DNA from: JBBSDP01 sp963754335
GTDB lineage: Bacteria > Planctomycetota > Phycisphaerae > Tepidisphaerales > Tepidisphaeraceae
DNA length: 64,000 nt
Direction: 5' to 3'
NCBI GenBank assembly: GCA_963754335.1
Contig: CAVWFQ010000004.1
Location: 248,001-312,000 of the forward strand
The notes beneath the pieces are model-generated. The model saw only the letters and a list, made by a program, of their open reading frames with translations. It did not search any database and was not told where the DNA came from. Of the stretch, positions 37,743-48,398 are shown in pieces (the stretch's first letter is position 1; each line of letters opens with the position of its first letter). Position numbers and translations under genes: made by a program.

Positions 37743-40439
37743 CTTTCCTCACTCTGATGAGTGAGGCCCCATTGAAGCTTGGCGACCCGCCGGTTCAGGT
37801 CCTGGAGATCGCCCCTTTCCTCACTCTGATGAGTGAGGCCCCATTGAAGCGGCCTGGCGGCGTTTCATGCCGATGCGATCCGCTACCTTTCCTCACTCTG
37901 ATGAGTGAGGCCCCATTGAAGCCGTCCCAGGTCGGTGGGGCACTGGCGGCTGCGGACCACTTTCCTCACTCTGATGAGTGAGGCCCCATTGAAGCGTGGG
38001 GTCCGGAGACGGGAACACGACGTACGAGCTGCCTTTCCTCACTCTGATGAGTGAGGCCCCATTGAAGCATGCCGCCATCGAAGATCACGCCAGCAATCCG
38101 CCGCCTTTCCTCACTCTGATGAGTGAGGCCCCATTGAAGCGTCCCAGAACCAGACGTCCAGGGGCAGGCGGCCGCGGCTTTCCTCACTCTGATGAGTGAG
38201 GCCCCATTGAAGCGAGTCGTGGGCGGCGGAGAATCTAAAATGAGTGCGTTCTTTCCTCACTCTGATGAGTGAGGCCCCATTGAAGCGTGGGCCGCGCCAT
38301 CGCCACGATTTCAATGTCAGGCTTTCCTCACTCTGATGAGTGAGGCCCCATTGAAGCTTCGCTTTCATCTGGCTGATCCGCCATTCCCGATCTTCCTTTC
38401 CTCACTCTGATGAGTGAGGCCCCATTGAAGCCTTTCTCGGAGTTGAGGAGTTCTTGGATAGCGTTCTCCTTTCCTCACTCTGATGAGTGAGGCCCCATTG
38501 AAGCTCCTTTGTCCAAATGATTGCAAGATTGCCCATAGGCTTTCCTCACTCTGATGAGTGAGGCCCCATTGAAGCATCCCGGTGGTTCGCGTCTGCTACC
38601 TGCCGTGCACGACTTTCCTCACTCTGATGAGTGAGGCCCCATTGAAGCGACGTTGCCGTGATCGACATCGCCGGCAAGGTCCCGCTTTCCTCACTCTGAT
38701 GAGTGAGGCCCCATTGAAGCTCGCCGACAGGCGAGCGTCGGAATGAGGATTGAGAGAATCTTTCCTCACTCTGATGAGTGAGGCCCCATTGAAGCGGCTG
38801 CCTCCAGAGCACCGTAGCAGTCGCGCGGCGCTTTCCTCACTCTGATGAGTGAGGCCCCATTGAAGCAAGTTCTTCCACATGATGCCGTACGCCACCGTCC
38901 CCCTTTCCTCACTCTGATGAGTGAGGCCCCATTGAAGCGCAAGGTCGCTGAACGGTGGAACATTTTGAGACTGCTTTCCTCACTCTGATGAGTGAGGCCC
39001 CATTGAAGCATGCGTGCAGCCGCGGACGCCAAGCGAGATGCCGCAGCTTTCCTCACTCTGATGAGTGAGGCCCCATTGAAGCGAAGTTGTCCGTCACGAA
39101 TACCGTCTGGCTTCGTAAGCTTTCCTCACTCTGATGAGTGAGGCCCCATTGAAGCATGCCCGGTCGCGAGCGAGTGCCCCCGCCGACCGGCTCCTTTCCT
39201 CACTCTGATGAGTGAGGCCCCATTGAAGCCCGCCTATGGGATCCTCTATGACCCCGTAGCCGGCCACTTTCCTCACTCTGATGAGTGAGGCCCCATTGAA
39301 GCTTCGATCCTGCATTGAACGGCCCCGATGTCCGCCTACTTTCCTCACTCTGATGAGTGAGGCCCCATTGAAGCACCCTCGGCCCGGCCTCGATCAACGG
39401 CCAATCCCTCTTTCCTCACTCTGATGAGTGAGGCCCCATTGAAGCCCCACCTGCCAGTCATGCGTGCCGCGGTTGCCGGCAACTTTCCTCACTCTGATGA
39501 GTGAGGCCCCATTGAAGCAGCGCGATTAACGACGCGATCGACGAACTTCCGCCCGCTTTCCTCACTCTGATGAGTGAGGCCCCATTGAAGCGCACTACCG
39601 GCATTCCCGGCCGCGGCGGTGGCGGATCTTTCCTCACTCTGATGAGTGAGGCCCCATTGAAGCGAGATGGCAACTGTTTGATGTCCTCAACCTCCAGACC
39701 TTTCCTCACTCTGATGAGTGAGGCCCCATTGAAGCGCGTTGCCGCTCAATCCCGCGATCGATGATGGTTGACTTTCCTCACTCTGATGAGTGAGGCCCCA
39801 TTGAAGCAAGACGGGACGATCCACTGCCGGATCGTGCGCGAGGCTTTCCTCACTCTGATGAGTGAGGCCCCATTGAAGCGCCAATTGTGGCGAGTGCATT
39901 CAATCGGGCGGACCTTCCTTTCCTCACTCTGATGAGTGAGGCCCCATTGAAGCGAGCGAGATCGACCTGCCGGGTTCGGAAGTTCTCACCTTTCCTCACT
40001 CTGATGAGTGAGGCCCCATTGAAGCAAGTCCGTTCCGCCACCGGTGGTGACTCCGCCCGCGCTTCCTCACTCTGATGAGTGAGGCCCCATTGAAGCAGGA
40101 TGGCTGGCTCGTTCCGGTTCGACAGCATCCCGCTTTCCTCACTCTGATGAGTGAGGCCCCATTGAAGCGCACGACCGTCAGGCGTCAGGAAGCGATGCTG
40201 AGCCGTCCTTTCCTCACTCTGATGAGTGAGGCCCCATTGAAGCCGGTCTTGCGGTTTTCGGCCAGCGTTCGCTGCAAAGCGCTTTCCTCACTCTGATGAG
40301 TGAGGCCCCATTGAAGCTTTTTGCCGCGTCGAGATCCAGTTCCAATTGCTTTTCTTTCCTCACTCTGATGAGTGAGGCCCCATTGAAGCCCATCGGTCCT
40401 TGAGATCGGCGTCGATTTTCGGGTCGCCTTTCCTCACTC
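37743..40439 (+). CRISPR. CRISPR array, type I-G, 37 repeats of 36 bp plus a truncated terminal repeat
   Basis: Repeat units begin CTTTCCTCACTCTGATGAG and end GGCCCCATTGAAGC. Each contains a perfect stem CCTCACTC, loop TGAT, stem GAGTGAGG. The ATTGAAGC end fits the usual 8-base crRNA 5' handle, so transcription is on the + strand. Repeats are identical except the 33rd (40062-40096), which lacks one T. A 12-base partial repeat (40428-40439) ends the array. There are 37 distinct spacers of 35-39 bp. Source of the spacers is not known. Confidence 0.98.
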
Positions 40440-40642
40440 CACAATTTTTTCCGGTTCGAAGAACGTATCGATTCCTTCGCATCCTTTTTGGCCCGGCCCC
40501 GACGACGAGAAGATCTCCACGTCCGAAAATCTTTCTGAATCCACTTACCAGCGGCCCATTCGGAGTCATTCTTCCTACGGTTCAGGCTGGGGTATTTGTA
40601 ACCGATATGCCGAGTGGCCAAGTCTATTTTTCAGGAGATGGC

Positions 40643-42497
40643 GTGTCGATGTCAGCCGATAACCAACAGGCGCCATCACGGCGGCGAATCTGGCTGCGCG
40701 GCGAGGGCGCGATCGCCTGCTTCGCGGTCGGGGCGGCGCTGCTGCTGCTTGCCGCCATGGGGGGATCAGTCTGGTGGTCGCTTCGGGCGCAAGGTCGCTC
40801 GCTTCAGGTTAAACACGATGAACAGGTCGCCGCCGAGGGGCAGCTCCTCGCCCAGGGCGTCGAATCGATGCTGGGCGCCGGCGAACTGTCGGCCGCCCGG
40901 AGCCTGATCATTTCCACGGCGCACGAACTGCACCTGTCGACCTGCCGGCTTGTGCTGCCGGACGGCGGGGTGCTCGCGGATGTTGAGCCACGCCACATTA
41001 CTGCGCGGGTGCTGCCTGCGAGCTGGCCACAGTCCTCGGCGAATCCTCCGCCGGCGGCTGAGAATGACGCGGAATCCGCTTTCCTGCACACCTATCCGAT
41101 TTCGTTGCCGGGTCACGGAAGCATTCAACTGGAAATTGCCGGCGGCAGCATCAACGCCATTCCTTCGGCATCCGATTTGTCGACCGGAGTCGGCGCGGTC
41201 GGCGTGGTGACGCTGGTGGTCCTGCTCTGGATGTTTCGTCGGTTGCGAGTTCAGCTCGCGCCGGTTTCTGCCGTGCGCAACGCGCGTCGCGCGGCTGCCG
41301 CCGGGGATGAATCGTCCGAACGGCTGCGAATCGACCCGGCGCTGGGCGCAGAGGCTGTCGCCTGGAATCGACTTCTTGGCGGAGTCAGGCAGCAGAAGGC
41401 CCAGGCGGCGGTTGGCGCAGCCTTCGAACGGCGAACCGATCGGCGATCGGGTGGCGGGGAACTGGACGCGGCATTTGATGTGATGTCGAGCGGGCTGGTT
41501 GTCGTGGATGGACGCCTGCGCGTGAAATTCGCTAACGGGGCGGCTTCCGTCTATCTCAAGACGCCACGCGATCAGATGGTCGGCCGCGAAGTGAAAGAGA
41601 TCCTCAGCGATCCGAAAGTCGCCAGCGCCGTGGAGGCCGTCGCAAGCGGAGCCACGCACGGCCTCATGACCGTTGAGATCGCCCAGGCCGGCGAGAGCGG
41701 AAATGCCGTTCTCCGGTTCAGCGTCCGGCCCGTCCGCAAGAGCGACGGTGCGGCGGCCATGATCATTATCGAGGACCTGACCCAGCAACGGGTGGCCGAA
41801 GCCGCGCGCAACAGTTTTGTCGCGCAGGTGGCCCACGAGCTGCGCCACGCCCCTCACCAACATTCGCCTTTATCTGGAAACGGCTCTGGAGGACGGCGGC
41901 CAGCAGGATCCCGCCATGATCGGGACCACGCTGAACGTGATCAGTCAGGAGTCGCGACGCCTCGAGCGGATCGTGGGGGAAATGCTTTCCGTCAGTGAAA
42001 TCGAGGCCGGAGCCATGCGTTTGAATCGCGGCGACGTGCGGCTCGATGCGCTCTTCGGAGAGATGCAGACCGATTTCCAGCAGCAGGCCGATTCACGGAA
42101 GATCGTCCTCGAGTTTTCACTCCCGCCCAAACTGCCGGTCCTGCAAGGCGATCGCGACAAGATCGGCCTGGCGCTCCACAACCTCGTCGGCAACGCGATC
42201 AAGTACACCCCCAACGGCGGACGCGTGACGGTGGCGCCGGAGGTGCGCGACGGGAAGCTCGTCGTCGAAGTGGCCGACACGGGCATCGGGATCAAGCCGG
42301 AAGAACACGAGCTGATCTTCGAGAAATTCTATCGGGCCAAGGACGAAAAAGTGGCCCGGATCTCGGGCACCGGCCTCGGCCTGACCCTCGCTCGCGAGGT
42401 GGCTCGCTTGCACGGCGGAGACATCACCGTCCAGTCAACGCCGGATCAGGGAAGCACGTTTACGGTGTCGCTGCCGCTCGGAAGCAATGAGACATGA
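40643..42497 (+). CDS. membrane sensor histidine kinase with PAS-like domain (one frame break)
   Basis: Two-component sensor at the inner membrane. Membrane helices are ACFAVGAALLLLAAMGGSVWW (written in part, about residues 25-45) and VGVVTLVVLLWMF, flanking a periplasmic domain. A PAS-like region (VMSSGLVVVDGRLRVKFANG) precedes the kinase core. The H-box AQVAHELR-TPLTNIRLYLE is split by a frame break near 41850. N, G1 and G2 boxes are LHNLVGNAIKYTPNGG, VADTGIGIK and ISGTGLGLTLAREV. GTG 40643 has AGGAG five bases upstream; ATG 40649 is the alternative. No response regulator is adjacent. It overlaps the STAS gene by 4 bp. Confidence 0.88.
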
Positions 42498-42829
42498 AGA
42501 TCCAGCAACAACGTCACGGCGCGGTGATGATCCTTCGGCCCGACGGGCCGCTGGTGGCGGCGGATGTGGATCCGCTGGCTGCGGGAATGTCGCAGGCGAT
42601 GAACGACAATCTCGGCCGCGTTGTTCTCGATCTGGCCGCGGTCCCCTTTGTCGACAGCCGCGGCCTGGAAGTCCTGCTGGATCTGACCGAAGCCGCTTCG
42701 CGCGGCGGGCGCGCCCTCAAGCTCTGCGGCGTCAACCCGACGATCCGCCAGGTGCTTGAATTAACGGGCATCGTAAGCTCCTTCGAACACTTCGAAGACG
42801 CGACCTCGGCGGTAAGGAGCTTTCTGTGA
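42494..42829 (+). CDS. STAS-domain protein (anti-sigma-factor-antagonist-like)
   Basis: A 111-residue single STAS domain. DLAAVPFVDSRGLEVLLDLT contains the serine (in DSRG) that in SpoIIAA/RsbV-type proteins is phosphorylated by a cognate kinase. It sits between the histidine kinase and GspE genes, overlapping each by 4 bp, so it is translationally coupled to both. The RsbU-type phosphatase at 54.9-56.2 kb could act on it, but no anti-sigma kinase (RsbW-like) is visible, so the partner is unknown. Confidence 0.87.
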   Translation: MKIQQQRHGAVMILRPDGPLVAADVDPLAAGMSQAMNDNLGRVVLDLAAVPFVDSRGLEVLLDLTEAASRGGRALKLCGVNPTIRQVLELTGIVSSFEHFEDATSAVRSFL

Positions 42830-44610
42830 ATCCCGCCGCACCCTCATCGCTCAAGAAAATCCGCATCGGCGATGCGCTGGTCCAGGATGGAATCCTGACG
42901 CCGGAGCAGCTCAGCCGCGCCCTGGCCGAGCAAAAGGCGACGGGCCGCATGCTCGGCGAAATGCTTGTTGAGCAGGGGGTCATCACCCATCGCGACTGGT
43001 TGGCGTCCTCGGAAAATGCCTTGGCCTGCCCGGCGTGCAGCTCCGCCATGGATTGATCGATCCCGCACTGTTGAAGCTGATCGGCGTCGAGGAAGCCGAG
43101 CGGCTCGTCGTCGTTCCCATGTTCAAGGTGCGCGACACCCTGACCGTGGCGATGGCCGAGCCGCAGTCGCTCCCTGCGATTGACCGTCTGCGACAGCTCA
43201 CCGGCTGTAAGGTGCGCCCGGTCCTGGCGCTGGCGCCCAACATCCGCGAATTCATCAAAAAGTATTCGGGTGGAGAAGTCGGGGTCGACGCGTTCCTCTC
43301 TTCGCTGGCGGATTCCACCGTGGAGGTGGTTGAGCGCGAGGCGGTCGATGAAGGTCCCGTCACCGACCTCGACAAGATGGTGGCCGGCAGTCCGATCATC
43401 AACCTCGTCAACGTGGCGCTGATGACCGCCGTGCGCGACGGCGCGAGCGATATTCACATCGAGCCGGACAAGAAGGGGACGCGGATCCGCTATCGGATCG
43501 ACGGCGTGCTGCGCGATCTGATGAAACCGCCGGCCGGCATGCACTCGGCGGTCGTCAGCCGCGTGAAAGTCATCGGCAAGATGGATATCGCCGAGCGCCG
43601 CCTGCCGCAGGAAGGTCGCGTGCGAATCGTGGCCGAGGGACGCGAGATCGATCTGCCGCGTCTCGAGCATGCCAACGCTCCTCGGCGAGAAGCTGGTGCT
43701 GCGCATCCTGGACAAGGCCAATCTCTGCGTCCGCATGGAAGACCTGGGATTCCGAACGCAGGCGCTGGAGGCGTTTGTGCGCATGCTCCGCCAGCCGCAC
43801 GGATTGGTGCTGGTGACCGGCCCGACCGGCAGCGGCAAGACCACCACGCTCTATTCCGCGCTCGAGCTGCTGCGCAGCCCGGAGCTGAACATTGTCACTG
43901 TCGAAGATCCCGTCGAATATCAGCTCGACCTGATCAATCAGGTTCACGTGCAGGACGCGATCGGGATGTCGTTTGCCCGCGCCTTGCGATCGATCCTCCG
44001 CCAGGACCCGGACGTGATCATGGTCGGTGAAATCCGGGACGATGAAACCGCGCGCGTGGCGGTGCAGGCCGCCCTCACCGGCCATATGGTGCTGGCGACG
44101 CTTCATACCAACGATGCGCCCGGCGCTGTCGCACGACTGCTCGATATGCGGATCGAGTCTTATCTGCTTTCGAGCGCCCTGACCGGTGTGGTGGCGCAGC
44201 GGCTGGCGCGAAAAATCTGTCCCGCCTGCGCGATCAAGTATTACCCGGAGGAGCATGTTCTCCGCGACGCCGGCCTGCTCGACAAGGGAGGGCGCGCCTT
44301 CCGCAAAGGAGGCGGATGCCCGAAATGTCACGACAGTGGGTTCTCCGGACGAATGGGCGTCTATGAGGTGATGGAGGTGACGGGGGAGTTGCGCCGGATG
44401 ATTCATCGGGGCGCTCCTGCCCACGAGCTTCGCCAGCGCATGCGGCAGGACGGCGCGCTGTCCCTTCGCGAAGAAGGAGGGCTGCTCGCGCTGGAGGGGA
44501 AGAGCAGCCTCGAGGAGATCCTCAGCGTGACGCATTCTGACGAGGTGGTGTCGGCAGCGATGCCGACGGTTACTTCCGCCGCGCCCGGGCGCGGCACGGA
44601 GGCGGCATGA
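42826..44610 (+). CDS. gspE: GspE/PilB-type secretion ATPase (two frame breaks)
   Basis: Hexameric ATPase that drives pseudopilus or pilus assembly. The N-terminal GspE/PilB domain (IGDALVQDGILTPEQLSRAL, MLVEQGVI) is followed by SDIHIEPDKKGTRIRYRIDG. The catalytic core has Walker A GPTGSGKTTTLYSA, the Asp box TVEDPVEYQLDLINQ, Walker B DPDVIMVGEIRDDETARVA and the His box TLHTNDAPGAVARL. A four-cysteine zinc site is formed by CPAC and CPKC. Frame breaks lie near 43030 and 43665. The GTG start 42826 overlaps the STAS stop. About 594 residues, typical. Confidence 0.93.
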
Positions 44611-45839
44611 AAATTCTTTACAAGGGTTTCAGCAGCGCGGGCCAGCCGGTGAGCGACATCGTCGAGGCGCACGACCCCGCCGATGCAATCGAGTCGATGC
44701 GGCGGCAGGGAATTTTTGTCACCGAAGCGCGCAAAGCGCCCAATGGGCATCAAGCGGGGTTCACGCGAAGCCGAAAGGGCAAGTCCGTCGGAAGCGGCAA
44801 ACGCCTGAAAAATCTGACGCTCTTTACCCGGCAACTTTACGTGCTCGTCTCCACGGGCACGCCGCTGGCGCAAGCGCTCTCCGCGCTGGAGCGGCAGGCG
44901 CCGGATGCGAAGTTCGCGCATGTCGTGGCCGACCTGCGATCCAGTGTCGAGGAAGGCGTTTCGCTTTCAGCAGCCATGGGGGAATGCCCACAATATTTCG
45001 ATGCGATTGGATGCAGTCTCGTCGCGGCGGGGGAGTCGTCGGGAAACCTGCCGGCGATGCTCGACCGGCTGGCGACGCTCACGCGCAAACAGCTCCAGGT
45101 ACGCAGCTCGATCATCGGCGCAACGGTCTATCCCGCGTTGCTCGTCGTCGTCGCGGTCGGCGTTCTGACGACACTTCTGACCTTCGTACTCCCGCGTTTT
45201 ACCGACCTGTTCAAGACGCTCGACACGCCACTTCCGCCCACCACCAAAGCCCTCATGGTGCTCAGCACCCTGTTTCGCGCGTATTGGTGGGCGGCTCTGA
45301 TCGGATTGCCCGGCGCGTTCTTCGGAGGCAGGGCGTGGCTCGCCAGCCCGGCGGGCAAGCGAATGGCCGACACGATCATGCTGCGAATTCCGCAGATCGG
45401 GAAAATGGTGAAGAACTTCTCGACGGCGCGAATCGCCCGCCTGCTCGGCATCCTGCTGCAGGGGCGTGTGCCGCTGACCGAAGCGCTCGAATTGACGCGC
45501 GGCGCATGCGGCAACCATCATTATGCGGCGCTCGTTTCGGCGGCGATCGATTCGGTCACCCGCGGCCAGCCCCTCGCCAGCGCGTTCAACGTTCCGGCGC
45601 TCATCGAGCCTTCATTCCATGAAGCGATCATCAGCGGCGAGCGCAGCGGACAGCTCTCCGTCCTCCTGAGCACCATGGCCGATTTCATGGATGACGCCAA
45701 CGAGCTGGCCATCCGCTCCCTCACCAGCATTCTCGAACCGATGATCCTGATCGTGCTGGGCGTGCTGGTCGGGTTTGTGGCGCTGAGCCTGTTCATGCCC
45801 CTCTTCGATCTCACAGCGGCCACGCAGAGGGGTGGATGA
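44607..45839 (+). CDS. gspF: GspF/PilC-type inner-membrane platform protein
   Basis: An intact 410-residue protein. It has the two repeated T2SSF domains (LTLFTRQLYVLVSTGTPLAQ, then GNLPAMLDRLA, and KNFSTARIARLLGILLQG with GVPLTEAL-like RVPLTEALELT) and the three membrane helices expected (VYPALLVVVAVGVLTTLLTF, YWWAALIGLPGAFF, LIVLGVLVGFVALSLFMPLF). It forms the platform that the GspE/PilB ATPase works on. The start overlaps the gspE stop and the end overlaps the PilM start by 4 bp. Confidence 0.95.
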   Translation: MKILYKGFSSAGQPVSDIVEAHDPADAIESMRRQGIFVTEARKAPNGHQAGFTRSRKGKSVGSGKRLKNLTLFTRQLYVLVSTGTPLAQALSALERQAPDAKFAHVVADLRSSVEEGVSLSAAMGECPQYFDAIGCSLVAAGESSGNLPAMLDRLATLTRKQLQVRSSIIGATVYPALLVVVAVGVLTTLLTFVLPRFTDLFKTLDTPLPPTTKALMVLSTLFRAYWWAALIGLPGAFFGGRAWLASPAGKRMADTIMLRIPQIGKMVKNFSTARIARLLGILLQGRVPLTEALELTRGACGNHHYAALVSAAIDSVTRGQPLASAFNVPALIEPSFHEAIISGERSGQLSVLLSTMADFMDDANELAIRSLTSILEPMILIVLGVLVGFVALSLFMPLFDLTAATQRGG

Positions 45840-46949
45840 TGCGGAAACTGCTGCAACGATTCCAGTCACGGGCCGGCCTCGATATCGGCGGCCATTCGGT
45901 CAAGGCAGTGCGATTGTCGCCGGCCGGCCAGGGATGGCGGCTGTCGGCTTGCGCGGTCTTCCCGCGGCCTCGTCCGCAAACTGTTCCTGTTACCGAGGAA
46001 CTGCGCGAAATCAACGACGTCCTTCGACGCCAGGGATTCGATCGCAGCGAATTCGTCGTGGCCGCTCCGCTGGAGATGCTGCGGACCGGCGTGCTCGAGC
46101 TTCCACCGCGCGCCCCGGGCCTCCCGATCGACCAGATTGCCCGCGCCGAATTCGCGCGAATGCACAAGTGCGATGCGGCGAATCTGGAACTGTCGTATTG
46201 GGAACTTCCCGCCGCCGCGCGCGCGTCGAAAACGACTCAGGTCATGGCCATCGGACTTAGCCATGCCGATGCCGATCCCTGGCTGGACATGTTGGCCGCC
46301 GCGGGACTGTGGATTCGAGCCGTCGATGCGCACACATCCGCCCTGGGCCGTGCGTGTTTTCCCCTGGCCATTTCGGCGAATGCCGCCACGGCCTCGGCCA
46401 TCACCGGCATTCTCGATCTCGGATTTGGCGCGGCGGTGCTGGCATTGATGAAAAATGGTCTGGTCATTTACGAACGACGAATCGCCGAAGGAGGACTGGC
46501 GCTGCTGCACCAGGCGATTGCCCGACAGATTCGGCGGATCGAGCGAGGTCGTGGACCACGTTCTTCGCGATGTGGGAATGGCCGGGAGAAAGCCGGCGGG
46601 TGAAACGTCGGCTATCGCCGTAGCCGAGCCGGCGCTTCTTGAAGCCGCCGATTTGATCGCGAACCATTTCGCGCCGCTGATCCAGGAACTTCACCTGGCG
46701 TTTTCGTACGCACAACACCAGTACGCCGATGTGCCCGTAGAGCTGGTGTTGGCCAGTGGTGGTGGGGCATGCGTGCCGGGACTCTGTGCCCATCTTTCCA
46801 ACATGCTTGGCGTCGAGGTGCGCGCCGCGCTGCCGCAGGGAACAATCGAATGTGCTTCGGATGTCCAGGACCAGCTTTCGCCGGTGCTCATGCCAGCGAT
46901 CGGGCTGGCGCAATTTGGAAGGGGCGTGGGCTCGGACCGCCCGGAATAA
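45836..46949 (+). CDS. pilM: PilM-like actin-fold assembly protein (one frame break)
   Basis: A cytoplasmic PilM-type protein of about 371 residues. GLDIGGHSVKAVRLSPAG is the phosphate-1 loop of the actin-like ATPase fold; ITGILDLGFGAAVLALMKNG is the phosphate-2 segment. Adenosine-side sequence VELVLASGGGACVPGLCAHL follows the frame break near 46545. In pilus and secretion systems PilM binds the N-terminus of PilN on the cytoplasmic side. The start ATG-ATG at 45836 overlaps the gspF stop. Confidence 0.87.
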
Positions 46950-46977
46950 GGAATGGTGGGCCGAGCCCACCCTACGT

Positions 46978-47628
46978 ATGAATCTGACGAACCTCATGCC
47001 GATCGCCCGCCAGCAGCAACGCGTTTGCCGCGTTCGCCTGCGCGCCTGGGCCGTTGCGTGCGGTTTGCTGGGATTTACGCTGGCCGCGACGGCGGTATGG
47101 AGTCGCTGTGCGGCGGGCGACGACAAGCCAATCCCGTTCGTCGAGTTGTCGCGCGTTTCACAGCAGATTTCGCGCGATGCCGAAGCCGCACATGACCTGC
47201 AATCGCGGATTGCGTTGGTGCGCCACGAAATGCAATCGGTTCGATTTGTTTCCGATCAGCCGGATTGGAGCCTGCTGCTTCAGTTGGTCTCGAACTCACT
47301 CGGCGATGACGTGGTTCTTAAGAGCTGCGACCTGACCCATCGCGCCGAGGCGCCCGTTCCAATGAGTGCACGCGATCTCCACCCCGCGCCGGTCGCGACC
47401 GTCCACCCCGCGCCCGAACCACCGCACCGGGAAACGCTTATTCTGCATCTGGCTGGTTTTGCGCGGTCGCAGGCGGAAGTCTCCAATTTCGTCTTACGCC
47501 TCGAAGCGATCGGGCTCTTTCAGAACGTCAAACTGCTGCAGAGCGCGCGGCAGCCATTGCTTGCCGGCGAGGCGATCGGATTTGAGTTGGAATGTCCGAT
47601 CCGCGCCGGTCAGGAGAGCCAGAGATGA
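46978..47628 (+). CDS. pilN: PilN-like inner-membrane assembly protein
   Basis: A 216-residue bitopic protein. It begins MNLTNLMPIARQQQ, close to the conserved PilN N-terminal INLLP peptide that binds PilM, then has one membrane helix (WAVACGLLGFTLAATAVW). A coiled region and a ferredoxin-like periplasmic domain (LILHLAGFARSQAEVSNFVL) follow. The stop overlaps the PilO ATG (47625). The position between PilM and PilO supports the assignment, as sequence conservation in this family is low. Confidence 0.8.
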   Translation: MNLTNLMPIARQQQRVCRVRLRAWAVACGLLGFTLAATAVWSRCAAGDDKPIPFVELSRVSQQISRDAEAAHDLQSRIALVRHEMQSVRFVSDQPDWSLLLQLVSNSLGDDVVLKSCDLTHRAEAPVPMSARDLHPAPVATVHPAPEPPHRETLILHLAGFARSQAEVSNFVLRLEAIGLFQNVKLLQSARQPLLAGEAIGFELECPIRAGQESQR

Positions 47629-48192
47629 AGACCAGCGATTTTAAGCCGTGGCAGATCGACGCCGGTGGCGTCGTGGTCTGTGTTGCGCTGCTTGGGGCAT
47701 TCTATTTCGGAGTGCGTGCGCCGCAGGTCCGGGATCGCCAATCGGCAGCGTCGCGTCGTTCGGCGCTCAGCGCCGAGCGGCAAAAGGCTTCCGCCTCCGC
47801 TGCAACGGTGCGAAAACTCCAGGGCGAGCTCGACTCCCTCCACGCCGAGCTGGCGCGGGATCCGTTGCGGCTCGAGGAGCCGAGTCATATCAACGAGCGA
47901 TTGGCAAAGATTGCCACATTGGCCGGCGCCACGTAATTTGGAACTGCGCGAGGTGCAGCCGGGCGCGGTCTCCGTCGACTCGCGCTACGCGACATTGCCG
48001 ATCCGTCTCAGCGGGACTGGTAGCTATCGCGACTGCGTCCTTTTCCTCCACAATCTGCGCGAGCAGTTGCGCGACACCGGCGTTTCGACGCTGAGCCTCT
48101 CAGGGAATCCCGAGGCTCCGGCCGCGCCAGCGACCTTTCAATTCGAGCTGCTCTGGTATGCCTCCCCGCCGAGCGAGGCATCGGCGCGGTAG
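47625..48192 (+). CDS. pilO: PilO-like inner-membrane assembly protein (one frame break)
   Basis: About 188 residues: a short cytoplasmic start, one helix (VVVCVALLGAFYFGV), a coiled segment (AERQKASASAATVRKLQGEL) and, after a frame break near 47935, the periplasmic domain (ATLPIRLSGTGSYRDCVLFL, FQFELLWY). This is the PilO layout and it pairs with PilN. It is the last gene of the operon; a dispersed hairpin repeat follows. No pilin, secretin or prepilin peptidase gene is in the window. Confidence 0.8.
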
Positions 48193-48231
48193 GCGGCGGA
48201 TGGGATCGGCATCGGCGAACGTCAACTCCGG

Positions 48232-48398
48232 AGGGGTGCGTGACGGATTCGGCGGCTCGAAAGATTTCCCCCTCGCCCGGTACTCCGGGAGAGGGCGCGG
48301 GGTGAGGGTCTTCAACGCACGATGCGGATGGCCCTCACCCCAACCCTCTCCCAGAGTACTGGGAGAGGGGGAAGGAACGTTCGCCGCCGGCATTAACC
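48232..48398. repeat. Modular hairpin repeat, copy R3 (type-B core)
   Basis: Left end GTGCGTGACGGATTCGGCGG, a hairpin ending CCGGTACTCCGGGAGAGGG, core arms GGGGTGAGGGTC and GCCCTCACCCC, then hairpin CTCTCCCAGAGTACTGGGAG and right end GCCGCCGGCATT. It lies between convergent pilO and the dehydrogenase gene, where it could end transcripts from both sides. Confidence 0.8.

Noticed and set aside
37743..40439. Many open frames across the array encoding repeated peptides such as FNGASLIRVRK or FLTLMSEAPLK
   Set aside because: They are translations of the CRISPR repeat in different frames, not genes.
40440..40460. Rho-independent terminator after the CRISPR array (AATTTTTTCC)
   Set aside because: The T run has no preceding stem apart from the cut repeat, so the signal is not adequate.
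40766..41863. A 365-codon minus frame over the histidine kinase
   Set aside because: Shadow of the kinase gene with no motif.
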